Assembly: GCF_002220865.2 (NCBI RefSeq)
Contig: NZ_NHRJ02000001.1
Coordinates: forward strand, 496,001 to 560,000
Length of the DNA stretch: 64,000 bases
Source: Paenibacillus xerothermodurans
Lineage (GTDB): Bacteria; Bacillota; Bacilli; Paenibacillales; NBRC-103111
Reading direction: 5' to 3'
The stretch's first letter is position 1. Each line of letters opens with the position of its first letter. Of the stretch, positions 29,134-38,566 are shown in pieces. The notes under the pieces were generated by a model. It was not told where the DNA came from. It did no database searches and saw only the letters and a list, made by a program, of their open reading frames with translations. The position numbers were made by a program, and so were the translations under genes.

Positions 29134-29988
29134 CTATTCATACAAACCGATCCAAGCCGCCATTCTTCCTGTTTTCCCGCCTTCCTTGCGGTGCGAAAAA
29201 AACAGATCGGTGCGACAGCTTGTACACAAACTACTTATTTCGATATTGGTCGGCACAATTCCTGCTTTTATCATAATTTGTCGATTTAATTGTTGCAAGC
29301 TCAACTTATATTTACCGTTCGGCAAGGTTTGGTACACGGGTAGGCTCTGTGTCTGGTCGTTGCCTATGCTCAGGGCAAGCATCGTCTCGCTGACACGTGA
29401 AATAACGGTATCGTCGACCTCATAACAGCAGGACTGAATCGACGGTCCGATGGCAGCGTACAGCTGGTTTGCTTGAGTGCCATAAGCAACTGACATCGCT
29501 TCGACCGTCGTTTTGGCGATCTGCAGAACCGTGCCTTTCCATCCTGCGTGGGCCAGCCCGACCGCCCTATGCACAGGGTCATAAAAATACAACGGCACGC
29601 AGTCGGCAAACATCACGTGCAAAAACACGCCGGGCTCGTTCGTAATAAACGCATCTTTGGACTGCAGAGCACTCTGTCTGGAATCAACACCTGCTCCCGC
29701 ATGCTGCTTGGTTACGATCTGTACTTCATTACCGTGCACCTGTTCTCCGTAAGTGCATGCATCCAGCCCGATCTGCAGCGCCTCAGCCAATCGTGCGCGG
29801 TTCGCCACCACCGCAGGCGGTGCATCGCCCACGTGAAGCCCGCAATTGAGACTGTCAAAGGGATACTCACTGACTCCGCCTCGGCGCGAAGTGAATCCGA
29901 CGGTGAGGCCCGCATCGCGGCCCCTCCAGCTCTTGATATACAGCAGCTCGCTTCCGTTCCGTTCAGTTTGCAGCACAAACGGTTCCAT
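29134..29988 (-). CDS. pgeF: Peptidoglycan editing factor PgeF (YlmD, multicopper oxidase-like fold)
   Basis: Relatives hydrolyse mis-incorporated UDP-MurNAc-L-Ser or act on purine nucleosides or phenolics; the name reflects the most relevant reported role. The product has 284 residues. The metal-binding motifs are complete: GEQVHGNEV, MFADCVPLYFYD and HAGWKGT, with a late cysteine in SLCTSCRTDLFFSHR. AAAGGAG lies nine bases before the ATG. The position in the ylm block beside sepF fits YlmD of B. subtilis. Confidence 0.87.
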   Translation of the reverse strand: MEPFVLQTERNGSELLYIKSWRGRDAGLTVGFTSRRGGVSEYPFDSLNCGLHVGDAPPAVVANRARLAEALQIGLDACTYGEQVHGNEVQIVTKQHAGAGVDSRQSALQSKDAFITNEPGVFLHVMFADCVPLYFYDPVHRAVGLAHAGWKGTVLQIAKTTVEAMSVAYGTQANQLYAAIGPSIQSCCYEVDDTVISRVSETMLALSIGNDQTQSLPVYQTLPNGKYKLSLQQLNRQIMIKAGIVPTNIEISSLCTSCRTDLFFSHRKEGGKTGRMAAWIGLYE

Positions 29989-30135
29989 TCACGCGTACTC
30001 CTTTCACATCGTTTCCCACGATGAATCCACTTTCCAACAGTATACATGATGTGAGCGAATACGGCATCCCCCTAGCATTTGTACCACAGCCTCGTTTGCA
30101 TGCGATATTTTTGTTTACTCGTCGCAATGCAGTTT

Positions 30136-30435
30136 TCAGCCCCGGTATTGCCGGTTATATTCGTGAACTGCCTCAGTCTCATCCTGCTGACGAAAACTTC
30201 GCACTTCATCGATTTTGACTAACACAACATCCATGCCGATCTTCACGATATGGCTCCAAGGAATAATCACATCCGCGGCGTTGCCGAACAGGCCGAACAA
30301 ACGGTTCCCGTTCGGAACGACAATCGATTCGATCTTCCCGTTGCGCAGGTCGAGTTCCAGATCGCTGATTTGGCCTAATTTTTTACCATCCACAATATTG
30401 ATTACGTCTTTGGTTTGAAAATCTGATATTTTCAC
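30136..30435 (-). CDS. ylmC: PRC-barrel protein, YlmC/YmxH family
   Basis: Small PRC-barrel protein of 99 residues, known as a sporulation-associated family. The barrel covers most of the protein: FQTKDVINIVDGKKLGQISD, then IESIVVPNGN and DVIIPWSHIVKIG. The C-terminal 20 residues are charged and variable. The start is a GTG with only a weak upstream GGTGG. It follows sigG, as in B. subtilis, although ylmA is absent. Its function is not known. Confidence 0.85.
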   Translation of the reverse strand: MKISDFQTKDVINIVDGKKLGQISDLELDLRNGKIESIVVPNGNRLFGLFGNAADVIIPWSHIVKIGMDVVLVKIDEVRSFRQQDETEAVHEYNRQYRG

Positions 30436-30555
30436 GCTGTACCACCACGTATTCTTATGGAATCGTTCGCACTGCTACTTCTATATGTATGTTGAAGCCG
30501 GGCGAAATGTCCATCTTGACAAGAAAAACTTCTGATGCACCGTGATGTCTGCAAT

Positions 30556-30599
30556 GAAACATAAACAGACCTGCGGACGTGGTGGCAGCCGCGGGTCTG
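30556..30599 (-). terminator. Terminator after sigG
   Basis: On the minus strand CAGACC-GCGG pairs with CCGC-GGTCTG (30599-30566) with one mismatch, followed by TTATGTTTC. The T-tract is imperfect. Confidence 0.6.
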
Positions 30600-30624
30600 G
30601 TGTATTTTCGTATGGAGGTGATCG

Positions 30625-31407
30625 TTAATTTTTAACGTGCTTCTGCATTTGTAAAATAGCTGATTTTTCCAACCGGGATACTTGGGCTTGCGAAATACCT
30701 ATCTCGTCCGCAACTTCCATTTGTGTTTTTCCATCGAAAAAACGCATGGATAAAATCATTTTTTCCCTGTCATTGAGCTTGCGCATCGCTTCCCGCAGGG
30801 CAATGCCTTCTATCCATGAAACATCCTTGTTGCGGTCGTCGCTGATCTGATCCATCACATATATCGGGTCACCGCCGTCATGGTAAATCGGTTCGAACAA
30901 AGAGACGGGATCCTGGATCGCATCCAATGCAAACACAACGTCTTCCTTCGGCACATTTAGCGCTTCGGAGATTTCATAAATCGTCGGCTCCCGCGAATTC
31001 TGGTTGGTCAGGCTGTCCCGCACCTGCAGTGCTTTGTAGGCTATATCTCTCAGCGAGCGTGAAACACGAATGGGGTTATTGTCACGCAAATAGCGGCGAA
31101 TCTCTCCAATGATCATCGGCACCGCATAAGTCGAAAATTTAACATTTTGTCCCAAATCAAAATTATCAATTGCCTTCATTAGTCCAATGCAGCCGACTTG
31201 AAACAGGTCATCGACAAACTCGCCGCGGTTATTGAATCGCTGAATCACGCTTAAAACCAGACGTAAGTTGCCATTGACTAACTTCTCTCTCGCCGACCGT
31301 TCATTGTTAGTTTGCAGCTGGACAAATAATTCACGCATTTCCACGTTAGTAAGAACAGGAAGCTTCGCCGTATCCACACCACAAATCTCGACTTTGTTTC
31401 GGGTCAC
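30625..31407 (-). CDS. sigG: RNA polymerase sigma-G factor (late forespore)
   Basis: Directs late forespore transcription in sporulation. The product is 260 residues, identical in length to the B. subtilis protein as I recall it. It begins VTRNKVEICGVDTAKLPVL, with region 2 blocks VNGNLRLVLSVIQRFNNRG and DDLFQVGCIGLMKAIDNFD, and a region 4 helix-turn-helix EVADEIGISQAQVSRLEKSA. I chose the GTG at 31407 with GGAGGT seven bases upstream. An open frame runs a further 42 codons to 31533, but those codons cover the likely promoter. Confidence 0.96.
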   Translation of the reverse strand: MTRNKVEICGVDTAKLPVLTNVEMRELFVQLQTNNERSAREKLVNGNLRLVLSVIQRFNNRGEFVDDLFQVGCIGLMKAIDNFDLGQNVKFSTYAVPMIIGEIRRYLRDNNPIRVSRSLRDIAYKALQVRDSLTNQNSREPTIYEISEALNVPKEDVVFALDAIQDPVSLFEPIYHDGGDPIYVMDQISDDRNKDVSWIEGIALREAMRKLNDREKMILSMRFFDGKTQMEVADEIGISQAQVSRLEKSAILQMQKHVKN

Positions 31408-31440
31408 TCTGACTACCTCCCAAGGAGAAACATTAATGTT

Positions 31441-31469
31441 AATTATCTCCTCGGCAAGCTTTTTTATGC
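31441..31469 (-). promoter_or_regulatory. Candidate forespore (sigma-F type) promoter of sigG
   Basis: On the minus strand GCATA (31469-31465), 14 bases, then GGAGATAATT (31450-31441). The -10 matches the GG..A.A.T pattern of sigma-F promoters; the spacer is at the short end. A start near 31435 would leave a 27-base leader with the sigG ribosome binding site. sigG is a sigma-F target in B. subtilis. Confidence 0.45.
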
Positions 31470-31574
31470 GTACGATCCGGACAGCCGGCGGGTGTACCAC
31501 CAGCGGCGGCAGGAGCAAATCCAGTCGTTGCAATAAAGGATTCGCTTACATTATTTCAGAAAAATTTTTTCGCT

Positions 31575-32297
31575 TTACACCATTTTATTGAACTCTTTTC
31601 GCAGCCTTTTGATGATGCGTTTTTCCAAACGGGAAATGTAGGATTGTGAAATGCCAAGCATATCGGCAACGTCCTTCTGGGTCTTTTCTTCACCATCGTG
31701 CAGCCCAAAACGCAGCTCCATGATCGTCCGCTCCCGTTCTGACAGCTTATCCAACGCCTTATGCAGCAGCTTCCGGTCAACCTGTTCTTCGATGTTGCGG
31801 TAAATGGTATCATTTTCTGTGCCGAGCACGTCGGATAGAAGCAGCTCATTGCCATCCCAATCTATATTTAACGGTTCATCGAAAGACACTTCGGTGCGGA
31901 TTTTGCTGTTGCGGCGAAGGTACATCAATATTTCGTTCTCGATACAGCGGGATGCGTAAGTGGCCAGCTTGATCTTCTTCTCTGGATCGAACGTATTCAC
32001 GGCCTTAATCAGCCCAATCGCCCCGATCGAAACCAAATCTTCTATGTTGATGCCTGTGTTTTCGAATTTTCGCGCAATATAAACAACCAGACGCAGGTTT
32101 CTTTCGATCAGCATGGCCCGTATAGCCGTATCCCCAGTGGTGAGCTTTCCAAGCAAATATTCTTCCTCTTCGCGGGTCAGTGGAGGAGGTAGCGCTTCAC
32201 TTCCACCGATATAGTAGATTTCCTCCCCTTTGAGTCCAAAAAACATCAGAAGACGGAAATAGTAAATTTGCAGAATCAGCTTCCACTTCACGAGCAT
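31575..32297 (-). CDS. sigE: RNA polymerase sigma-E factor precursor (early mother cell)
   Basis: Early mother-cell sigma factor, made as an inactive pro-protein that is cleaved by SpoIIGA. The product has 240 residues. The first 27 or so form the hydrophobic/basic pro-sequence ([20 protein letters not shown]), and processing would occur just before the [17 protein letters not shown] segment. Regions 2 and 4 are almost unchanged from B. subtilis: [18 protein letters not shown] and [25 protein letters not shown] lies seven bases before the ATG. It follows spoIIGA by 65 bases. Confidence 0.97.
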   Translation of the reverse strand: MLVKWKLILQIYYFRLLMFFGLKGEEIYYIGGSEALPPPLTREEEEYLLGKLTTGDTAIRAMLIERNLRLVVYIARKFENTGINIEDLVSIGAIGLIKAVNTFDPEKKIKLATYASRCIENEILMYLRRNSKIRTEVSFDEPLNIDWDGNELLLSDVLGTENDTIYRNIEEQVDRKLLHKALDKLSERERTIMELRFGLHDGEEKTQKDVADMLGISQSYISRLEKRIIKRLRKEFNKMV

Positions 32298-32362
32298 TGT
32301 CGTTCCTCCTATACGTATTGGTTTCTCTGCGCTGTTGTCATGAGTTTCTTTGATCGCAATTG

Positions 32363-33280
32363 CTATCCCTGCAGCAAACTCGGATGAATTATCGCTTGAT
32401 AAGCGTTATCACTGCTTAATTTGCCTCCGTCGAGCCCGATCAGCACCTTCGCAGCTTCATATTGTTTATCGTTGTGTGTGATAATGACACGATCCGGTTT
32501 AATTGCTAGCATGAATTGCGTGGAGCGGTTGACGCCGCGAAAAGGCACCAGACGCAGCCGATCCTGCCATTGAAATTCGCCATCCCCCACCGTGCTTAGG
32601 ATTTGATCAACTTGCGACTCGGCAATAAGCCTTTTCCACGTATGCGGGATGTTATCCTCCCATTGGGACAGCTCCATCACCATGACCGGTGTTCTGGTGA
32701 GCGGATCGTAGAGTTGGTTCCCCGTGTCAATCAGACCGGAGCAGCTGGCAGCAAAGGCGTCAATGTGCACATCCACTTGAGCAATATACGAGGCCATATC
32801 TGCCTGCCGTTCAGCCGATTGATGCACACGCCGATATAGCCAAACCGCAAACAACAGCATGACAAAAACAAACAGCAGTCCGATATGCAGCTCGTGCCGG
32901 ACGCCGCCGGATTGCGTGAACAGAATTCCGTTCATCACATCACTCGACGACATCCACAAGTAATGCACACCCAGTATCGAACCCGCAGCCGCGAAATTGA
33001 CGATATAAAACGCACCGACATTTCTTAAAAAATACTGCAGCCCTCCGAACCCGAAAGCTATCAACAGCATACCTACCGACAACAGAAATTTCACACCGAA
33101 CGTGAATAAAAAAGACAATGGTGGAAAAAACATAAAGATAACATATCCGCCCCCGACACAAGCGGAACATATGACCCGCCACCAACGAAATTGCAGCTTG
33201 CGTGCCTTGGCGGTAGTCCACAGCAGCGCACCGTCGATGAGCACATTCACGAGGAAAATGATATCTGCGTAAACTATCAT
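32363..33280 (-). CDS. spoIIGA: Sporulation sigma-E factor processing peptidase
   Basis: Membrane aspartic protease that converts pro-sigma-E to sigma-E after a forespore signal. The product has 305 residues. Five hydrophobic segments fill the N-terminal half (to about residue 155), and the soluble C-terminal protease domain holds the catalytic DTG in [17 protein letters not shown] chose the ATG at 33280 ([16 protein letters not shown]), with GGAGG ten bases before it, over an in-frame start at 33331. It precedes sigE in the standard spoIIG arrangement. Confidence 0.94.
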   Translation of the reverse strand: MIVYADIIFLVNVLIDGALLWTTAKARKLQFRWWRVICSACVGGGYVIFMFFPPLSFLFTFGVKFLLSVGMLLIAFGFGGLQYFLRNVGAFYIVNFAAAGSILGVHYLWMSSSDVMNGILFTQSGGVRHELHIGLLFVFVMLLFAVWLYRRVHQSAERQADMASYIAQVDVHIDAFAASCSGLIDTGNQLYDPLTRTPVMVMELSQWEDNIPHTWKRLIAESQVDQILSTVGDGEFQWQDRLRLVPFRGVNRSTQFMLAIKPDRVIITHNDKQYEAAKVLIGLDGGKLSSDNAYQAIIHPSLLQG

Positions 33281-33358
33281 CTTCCACTTCCCTCCATGGA
33301 GCTCGCAGGCGTTGTTTTGGCCTTTCCTCAAGCTGCAGCCACATTCGCGAATGAGACA

Positions 33359-33423
33359 AGTATATATGAAGCGTCTTTCAAAGTCTGTCTAAACTTGCCG
33401 ATTGTTTGTCACTAGTTTTGTCA
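33359..33423 (-). promoter_or_regulatory. Candidate Spo0A-dependent spoIIG promoter
   Basis: On the minus strand a -10 TATACT lies at 33364-33359 and a poor -35 (TTAGAC) lies 22 bases further upstream, the unusual spacing known for B. subtilis spoIIG. Two TGACAAA sequences (33423-33417 and 33411-33405), 12 bases apart, resemble the 0A box TGTCGAA/TGACGAA and sit about 40-60 bases above the -10. Confidence 0.45.
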
Positions 33424-33451
33424 GATGGTGGTGGCCGCGCGGCAGCAAACA

Positions 33452-33487
33452 AATACCCAACCGGGCCATGTTCTCCGATTGGGTATT
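33452..33487 (-). terminator. Terminator after ftsZ
   Basis: On the minus strand AATACCCAA-TCGG pairs with CCGG-TTGGGTATT (33487-33452), followed by TGTTTG. It separates the dcw cluster from spoIIGA. Confidence 0.75.
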
Positions 33488-33507
33488 ATTAATTTGTATT
33501 GAGTTGG

Positions 33508-34629
33508 TTACTTGTCCAAGCTGTTTTTGCCGCGGTTGCGTAAAAATGTCGGGATGTCCAGTTGGTCGCCGGATGGTTGTCCCCCGAACGGACGCAAGTT
33601 ATTGACGCGGTTGTCAGTGGATTCGGTCGACTGGGATAACCCCGCCGGCTTGCGTGCAGGCTGCTGAGCTTGAGCCTTATGCTCGAAGCCTGTGGCTATA
33701 ACCGTCACCTTAATTTCATCCTTAAACGACTCATCTATTACGGCACCGAAAATCATATTGACTTCGAGATCCGACGCGGAAGCCACAATATCGGCCGCTT
33801 CATTAACTTCATACAGCGACAAATTGGCGCCGCCTGTGATGTTCATCAATACACCGCGTGCTCCATCGATAGACGTTTCTAGCAGCGGACTTTGGATAGC
33901 CTTTTTGGCCGCTTCCGCCGCACGGTTTTCGCCCGTTGCTTCGCCGATCCCCATCAATGCAGAGCCGCGCTCGGTCATAATTGTCTTGACGTCTGCGAAG
34001 TCCAAGTTAATCAGTCCGGGAACCGCAATCAAATCGGAAATCCCCTGTACGCCCTGGCGAAGAACATTGTCCGCCTCACGGAATGCCTCAAGCATCGGAG
34101 TTTTCTTATCCACAATTTCTAACAATCGATCGTTTGGAATCACAATAAGCGTATCCACTTTTTCCTTTAGTGCCGTTATCCCCTGCTCCGCTTGAGAAGC
34201 GCGCTTGCGACCCTCGAATGTGAAAGGGCGCGTTACTACGCCGACCGTCAACGCTCCGCATTCCTTAGCGATCTCAGCGATAACCGGCGCTGCACCCGTT
34301 CCGGTACCGCCGCCCATGCCCGCTGTAACAAACACCATGTCCGCGCCCTTTAGCGTGTTCAAAATCAGTTCTCTCGATTCTTCAGCCGCCTTTTTTCCCA
34401 CTTCCGGGTTCGCACCTGCCCCTAAACCGCGAGTCAGCTTGTCGCCAATCTGCAATTTTTGGTCCGCTTTCGATGTATGAAGAGCTTGCGCATCCGTGTT
34501 CACGGTAATAAACTCTACGCCTCTCACTCCGTTTTCAATCATTCGGTTCACCGCGTTACTGCCGCCACCGCCGCAGCCGATCACCTTGATTTTGGCCAGA
34601 TGATCCAAGTCCATATCAAATTCAAACAT
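33508..34629 (-). CDS. ftsZ: Cell division GTPase FtsZ
   Basis: Tubulin-like GTPase that forms the cytokinetic ring. The product has 373 residues from [18 protein letters not shown]. The GTP-binding signature is [13 protein letters not shown], with [16 protein letters not shown] and the T7 synergy loop in the [13 protein letters not shown] region. After the core comes a linker of about 45 residues and the C-terminal peptide [13 protein letters not shown] that binds FtsA and SepF. The ATG at 34629 follows GAGGGGG by 12 bases; an in-frame ATG at 34650 is less likely. Confidence 0.97.
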   Translation of the reverse strand: MFEFDMDLDHLAKIKVIGCGGGGSNAVNRMIENGVRGVEFITVNTDAQALHTSKADQKLQIGDKLTRGLGAGANPEVGKKAAEESRELILNTLKGADMVFVTAGMGGGTGTGAAPVIAEIAKECGALTVGVVTRPFTFEGRKRASQAEQGITALKEKVDTLIVIPNDRLLEIVDKKTPMLEAFREADNVLRQGVQGISDLIAVPGLINLDFADVKTIMTERGSALMGIGEATGENRAAEAAKKAIQSPLLETSIDGARGVLMNITGGANLSLYEVNEAADIVASASDLEVNMIFGAVIDESFKDEIKVTVIATGFEHKAQAQQPARKPAGLSQSTESTDNRVNNLRPFGGQPSGDQLDIPTFLRNRGKNSLDK

Positions 34630-34669
34630 AGCCTTCTTGTTCCCCCTCATTGAGCTTCGTAAGTCAGGA

Positions 34670-35923
34670 TTAAATAAATTCGCTTAACCAATTTTTAAAA
34701 CGTTCCATGACCGAAGGTTTCTGTTCGCCGTTGGGTGCTGGCGGCTTTTTGTTCACAGCCGCTTTCTTGTTAGCACTGGTCGTTTGTTTTGAAGATTTCA
34801 AGTATTTGTAAGCGTATTGAATGATACCTACTCCGCTTGTAAAAGAGGGATCGCGTACGCCAATGAAATCTGGAACTGCGATGCGCACGGACGTGGCGAG
34901 CATCTGCTGAGCCACTGCCAGCATTCCGGGCATGGACACCGTGCCGCCGGTTAGAACATACCCGCCTGGCAGTTCACTATAGCCCAGCCGCTGCACTTCC
35001 GCGCGGATGAGATGAAAAATTTCCTGTACGCGCGGCTCGACAATATTCGCCAAATCGACCTGAGAAAATTCCTTATCCACGTTACTCCCAATTCGATTCA
35101 CTTTGAATACTTGGTCCGCTGCGGCGTGTTCTATTTCGGCACAGCCGAATTTCAGCTTGATTTTTTCAGCGATATCCAACTGCGTGCGAAGACCGATAGA
35201 AATATCGTTGGTGATGTACTCGCCGCCGATGGGTAAAGTGGACGTCGCCACCAAATTGTTTTGTTCAAAAATAGCAATCGTGGTTTGACCGGCGCCGATG
35301 TCTACCAGAACGGTACCAATCGCCTTCTCGTCCTTGGACAAAGACAGGTGCCCTGCCGCCAGTGACATTAAAATAAGCCCTGACACTTTGACTCCTGCTT
35401 TCTCAACCACACGAAGCAAATTATGTATGGCTGTTTTCGCACCGGTGATGATGGTGGCTTCCACCTCTAGCCGGACTCCTATCATACTGCGCGGATCATG
35501 GATTTCATCCAAGCCGTCTACCAAATATTGGTTCGGGACAACGCCGATAATCTCTCGCTCCGGGGCTAACGGAATAACCTTGGCCGCCTGAATGACGCGC
35601 TCGATGTCCTCATCCCCGATTTCACGATCTTCGTTCGATACTGCTACTACGCCATGGCTGGATTGCAAAGCGATGTGGTTCCCGGAAATACCGACGTAAA
35701 CCTCTGCTATTTGTATACCGACCATGCGCTCCGCATGATCGATAGCATTGCGGATAGATTGAACGGTTTGATCGATATCTACAATAGCACCCTTACGAAT
35801 GCCTTCCGAGTCGGCAGATCCAACCCCTATTATATTAATGGCGCCGTTTACGACTTCCCCAATAATAGCACGAACTTTGGATGTACCGATGTCCAAACTA
35901 ACAATGATGTCATTGCTGCTCAA
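34670..35923 (-). CDS. ftsA: Cell division protein FtsA
   Basis: Actin-like ATPase that attaches FtsZ to the membrane and links to later division proteins. The product has 417 residues. The phosphate-1 motif is [17 protein letters not shown], phosphate-2 is [16 protein letters not shown], and the adenosine motif is [16 protein letters not shown]. The C-terminal amphipathic helix [13 protein letters not shown] binds membrane. The start is a TTG at 35923, supported by AGGAGGTG seven bases upstream. It precedes ftsZ by 40 bases. Confidence 0.96.
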   Translation of the reverse strand: MSSNDIIVSLDIGTSKVRAIIGEVVNGAINIIGVGSADSEGIRKGAIVDIDQTVQSIRNAIDHAERMVGIQIAEVYVGISGNHIALQSSHGVVAVSNEDREIGDEDIERVIQAAKVIPLAPEREIIGVVPNQYLVDGLDEIHDPRSMIGVRLEVEATIITGAKTAIHNLLRVVEKAGVKVSGLILMSLAAGHLSLSKDEKAIGTVLVDIGAGQTTIAIFEQNNLVATSTLPIGGEYITNDISIGLRTQLDIAEKIKLKFGCAEIEHAAADQVFKVNRIGSNVDKEFSQVDLANIVEPRVQEIFHLIRAEVQRLGYSELPGGYVLTGGTVSMPGMLAVAQQMLATSVRIAVPDFIGVRDPSFTSGVGIIQYAYKYLKSSKQTTSANKKAAVNKKPPAPNGEQKPSVMERFKNWLSEFI

Positions 35924-36109
35924 CCCTTGGCACCTCCTGCGACTTAAAATAGATATATGTGCTTAAAAAATAATAAAAGCTTTTCTACATATTCAACGCG
36001 ATTAGGAATTTCCCTCTTTTTTTGAAAAGTTTTTTCATCTTATTAGACAAATTGCGCATAGCACAACAATTCTATCATTAATTTATAAGATTGAGTAGGG
36101 CTCGGTTGA
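35924..36109 (-). other. AT-rich gap between divIB and ftsA
   Basis: These 186 bases are distinctly AT-rich and probably hold a promoter for ftsAZ, but no hexamer pair stands out. Candidates such as TTGAAT with TATTAT have a 15-base spacer. ylxW, ylxX and sbp, found here in B. subtilis, are absent. A 17-codon frame (35985-36038) lacks a ribosome binding site. Confidence 0.4.
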
Positions 36110-37057
36110 TTAATCTCCCTGGTGGGCATCTGTTGATGCTGCATTTTCGTCAGCAGCGGGCGGCTTTGTCGTTTCGCGTGTCGTCTCCTCACTCGAGTGT
36201 TGATCGCTCGATCCGGCGGAGGCCCCTTTCGGCTGCTGATACGTGTTGTCATCCTGCACTGCAGTCTCCTGCGAGCCGGAGTCCGCATCGGTAGTCTGCG
36301 GCTGCTCCACTGCAAACGGAGCGTGCGTGTCCGCTTCCAAAAGCGTCAATACGCCGGTGTTGATCTTCTTTTCCTTCAGATTTGCAATGTAAGAGTCCAG
36401 GTATTTCAGCTTGTCCGGCAAATAACCAATTGTGGTTATCACTTCAAACTGAGAGCGTGTGTACAGTTTAATCCTGTCAGGATACGACTCAGAGGGATCC
36501 GGTTTAATCTCAGATACGTCGGAGAACTGCACTGAGGGGATGGAGCCCAAAGTCTTGCACAATTCAGCTTTTAAATTCTCGCTGCCCGACCAACCGGACA
36601 AAATGGGTTTGTCCAGGATAAAATTCATTTGCTCCGTGACGGCCATTACGCTGCCGTCGGCCAGTATCGCCTCCGGCTGGTTGTTTTCGCCGAATTGATA
36701 GGCGACTTTAGGAAACTCCTTCACCTTAACGCGAATGACTCCGGGAAAATGCTTGGTGACCTCAGCCGACTCTATCATTGGCAGGGTCTGCACTTGATTC
36801 TCGATCGTAGACGAAGAGACGGAGAAAAAATGATCCCCAGGTTTGACCGCGGCAGCTTGTCCGATCGTCTCGGCTGTCAACAATTCCTGGCCTTGGATTT
36901 CTATACTTGAAATTTTGCTGAAGGAGGATTGAAAAAATAGCACACACAGCAATGTGATAAAGAACAAAAATAAAAATGCCAGTAATTTCTTATTTGCGCG
37001 GCTGGGCGTCTTCGGCTTGGACTTGGGTATGACGGGCAATCTTTCTTCTGCTCGCAA
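36110..37057 (-). CDS. divIB: Cell division protein DivIB (FtsQ)
   Basis: Bitopic divisome protein that forms a complex with FtsL and DivIC and helps control PBP2B and FtsW. The product has 315 residues: a short basic cytoplasmic part, one membrane helix (about residues 25-45, LLAFLFLFFITLLCVLFF), a POTRA domain (ISSIEIQGQELLTAETIGQ), the beta domain, and an acidic Ser/Thr/Glu/Gln-rich tail of about 65 residues. The start is a TTG at 37057 with AGGAGG seven bases upstream; the ATG at 37090 is before that site. Confidence 0.92.
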   Translation of the reverse strand: MRAEERLPVIPKSKPKTPSRANKKLLAFLFLFFITLLCVLFFQSSFSKISSIEIQGQELLTAETIGQAAAVKPGDHFFSVSSSTIENQVQTLPMIESAEVTKHFPGVIRVKVKEFPKVAYQFGENNQPEAILADGSVMAVTEQMNFILDKPILSGWSGSENLKAELCKTLGSIPSVQFSDVSEIKPDPSESYPDRIKLYTRSQFEVITTIGYLPDKLKYLDSYIANLKEKKINTGVLTLLEADTHAPFAVEQPQTTDADSGSQETAVQDDNTYQQPKGASAGSSDQHSSEETTRETTKPPAADENAASTDAHQGD

Positions 37058-37190
37058 GGTTGTCCCTCCTAACAGTTTCTGCGAGAACAAAAACTATTTT
37101 GTGAGCGTAGGGCTCGGCTGTCTGTCGGAAGCCTCCTTCACCAGCGTACGCTGCACTGGTCGAAGGACCCTGCTTCGTGGGCTATGTAAA

Positions 37191-37231
37191 CCGCTGATTC
37201 CCCCTTTTCTGAAAGAGGGATTTTTCAGCGG
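37191..37231. other. Nested hairpin between murA and divIB
   Basis: CCGCTGA (37191-37197) pairs with TCAGCGG (37225-37231), and an inner TCCC-CTTT / AAAG-GGGA hairpin lies within. On the minus strand only TTTACAT follows, so it may be a weak attenuator or a processing site. Confidence 0.4.
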
Positions 37232-37282
37232 CAATAATCATAATCATAAAAGAGGTATAAGTTCTTCAATCTACTAACAAAC

Positions 37283-38551
37283 TCATTCGGTAGGCACAGG
37301 CATGGTGCGTTGAATATTGGCTCCCAAGTGGTTCAGCATGGCCTCAATGCGGTCGTAGCCGCGATCGATATGATGAATTTGTTCAATTACGGTCGTGCCT
37401 TGAGCGGCTAATCCCGCGATTACCATCGCTGCTCCCGCCCGCAGATCAGTGGCCTCCACCGTCGCCCCATACAATCTTGGCACTCCCCGGATGAATGCCG
37501 AGTTCAAGTCAACTCGAATGTCCGCTCCCATACGGCACAGCTCGTCGACATGCTTGAATCTGCCCTCAAACACAGTTTCCTTCACAATACTCAAACCGTC
37601 GGAGAGAGAGAGGAGCACCATGATCTGTGATTGCAAATCGGTGGGAAAGGCCGGGTGCGGAGAAGTTACGATACGGTCGACGCATTTGGGACGACCCATC
37701 GAGCTCACGTTTATTATATCACCGTCAATTGTAATTTGAACACCCGCGCGCTTCAGAACGTGAATGGCGGAAGTTAAATGCGCTGCACATACATTTTCCA
37801 ATGTTACGTTACCCCGGGTCGCGGCCGCCGCAATCATCATTGTGCCGGCCACTATACGGTCGGGAATAATCCGGTAAGTACATGGAGTTAATTCCGATAC
37901 GCCTTCAATGGTAATCGTATCAGTTCCCGCTCCAATGATTTTGGCACCCATCGTGTTCAAAAAATTTTGCAGATCCTGAATTTCAGGCTCTCTGGCGGCG
38001 TTGGAGATGGTTGTCATACCTTCTGCCATGGCAGCGGCCATCATAATATTCTCTGTGGCCCCCACGCTGGGAAAATCGAGTACGATTTCGGCTCCCTGCA
38101 ACTGCTTGGCCGTGCAAATTATTGTGTTGCCGGACTCCGTGATACTAGCCCCCAAGGCGGAGAGCCCTTTCAGATGTAAATCTACCTTTCTCTCACCGAT
38201 GGCGCATCCGCCCGGCTGATAGACTTGAACATTGCCGAAACGGGCGAGCAGCGGGCCCATCAAAAAAATGGAAGATCTCATTTGACTCATTTGGCTTTCC
38301 GGAATATGGTACGAATTCGCCGTCGACGTATCGACAGTGACCGTGCCTTCCGAGTGCTCGGTCTGGCAGCCCAGCGCGTTCAGTATATTTTGCATGACCT
38401 GGATGTCTGACAGATTGGGCACGTTATGAATCCGCACTGTGCCTTCAGCCATCATTGCCGCCGCCATTATGGGCAGCGCAGCATTTTTCGCACCATGAAT
38501 CCTGATGGCTCCCGATAGAGGTCTCCCACCTTCGATAACCAACTTTTCCAA
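37283..38551 (-). CDS. murA: UDP-N-acetylglucosamine 1-carboxyvinyltransferase
   Basis: First committed step of peptidoglycan synthesis: transfers enolpyruvate from PEP to UDP-GlcNAc. The product has 422 residues. The catalytic cysteine is present in QPGGCAIGERKVDLH, so the enzyme should be of the fosfomycin-sensitive type; KNAALPIMAA near the N-terminus and the C-terminal HHIDRGYDRIE are conserved. The start is a TTG at 38551 with GGAGGTG six bases before it. It lies between murB and divIB, unlike the B. subtilis order. Confidence 0.96.
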   Translation of the reverse strand: MEKLVIEGGRPLSGAIRIHGAKNAALPIMAAAMMAEGTVRIHNVPNLSDIQVMQNILNALGCQTEHSEGTVTVDTSTANSYHIPESQMSQMRSSIFLMGPLLARFGNVQVYQPGGCAIGERKVDLHLKGLSALGASITESGNTIICTAKQLQGAEIVLDFPSVGATENIMMAAAMAEGMTTISNAAREPEIQDLQNFLNTMGAKIIGAGTDTITIEGVSELTPCTYRIIPDRIVAGTMMIAAAATRGNVTLENVCAAHLTSAIHVLKRAGVQITIDGDIINVSSMGRPKCVDRIVTSPHPAFPTDLQSQIMVLLSLSDGLSIVKETVFEGRFKHVDELCRMGADIRVDLNSAFIRGVPRLYGATVEATDLRAGAAMVIAGLAAQGTTVIEQIHHIDRGYDRIEAMLNHLGANIQRTMPVPTE

Positions 38552-38566
38552 AGTCCCACCTCCGAT

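Noticed and set aside
35985-36038. A 17-codon frame (MKKLFKKRGKFLIALNM) between divIB and ftsA
   Set aside because: It lacks a ribosome binding site and is expected by chance in AT-rich DNA; it is not the small basic protein Sbp.
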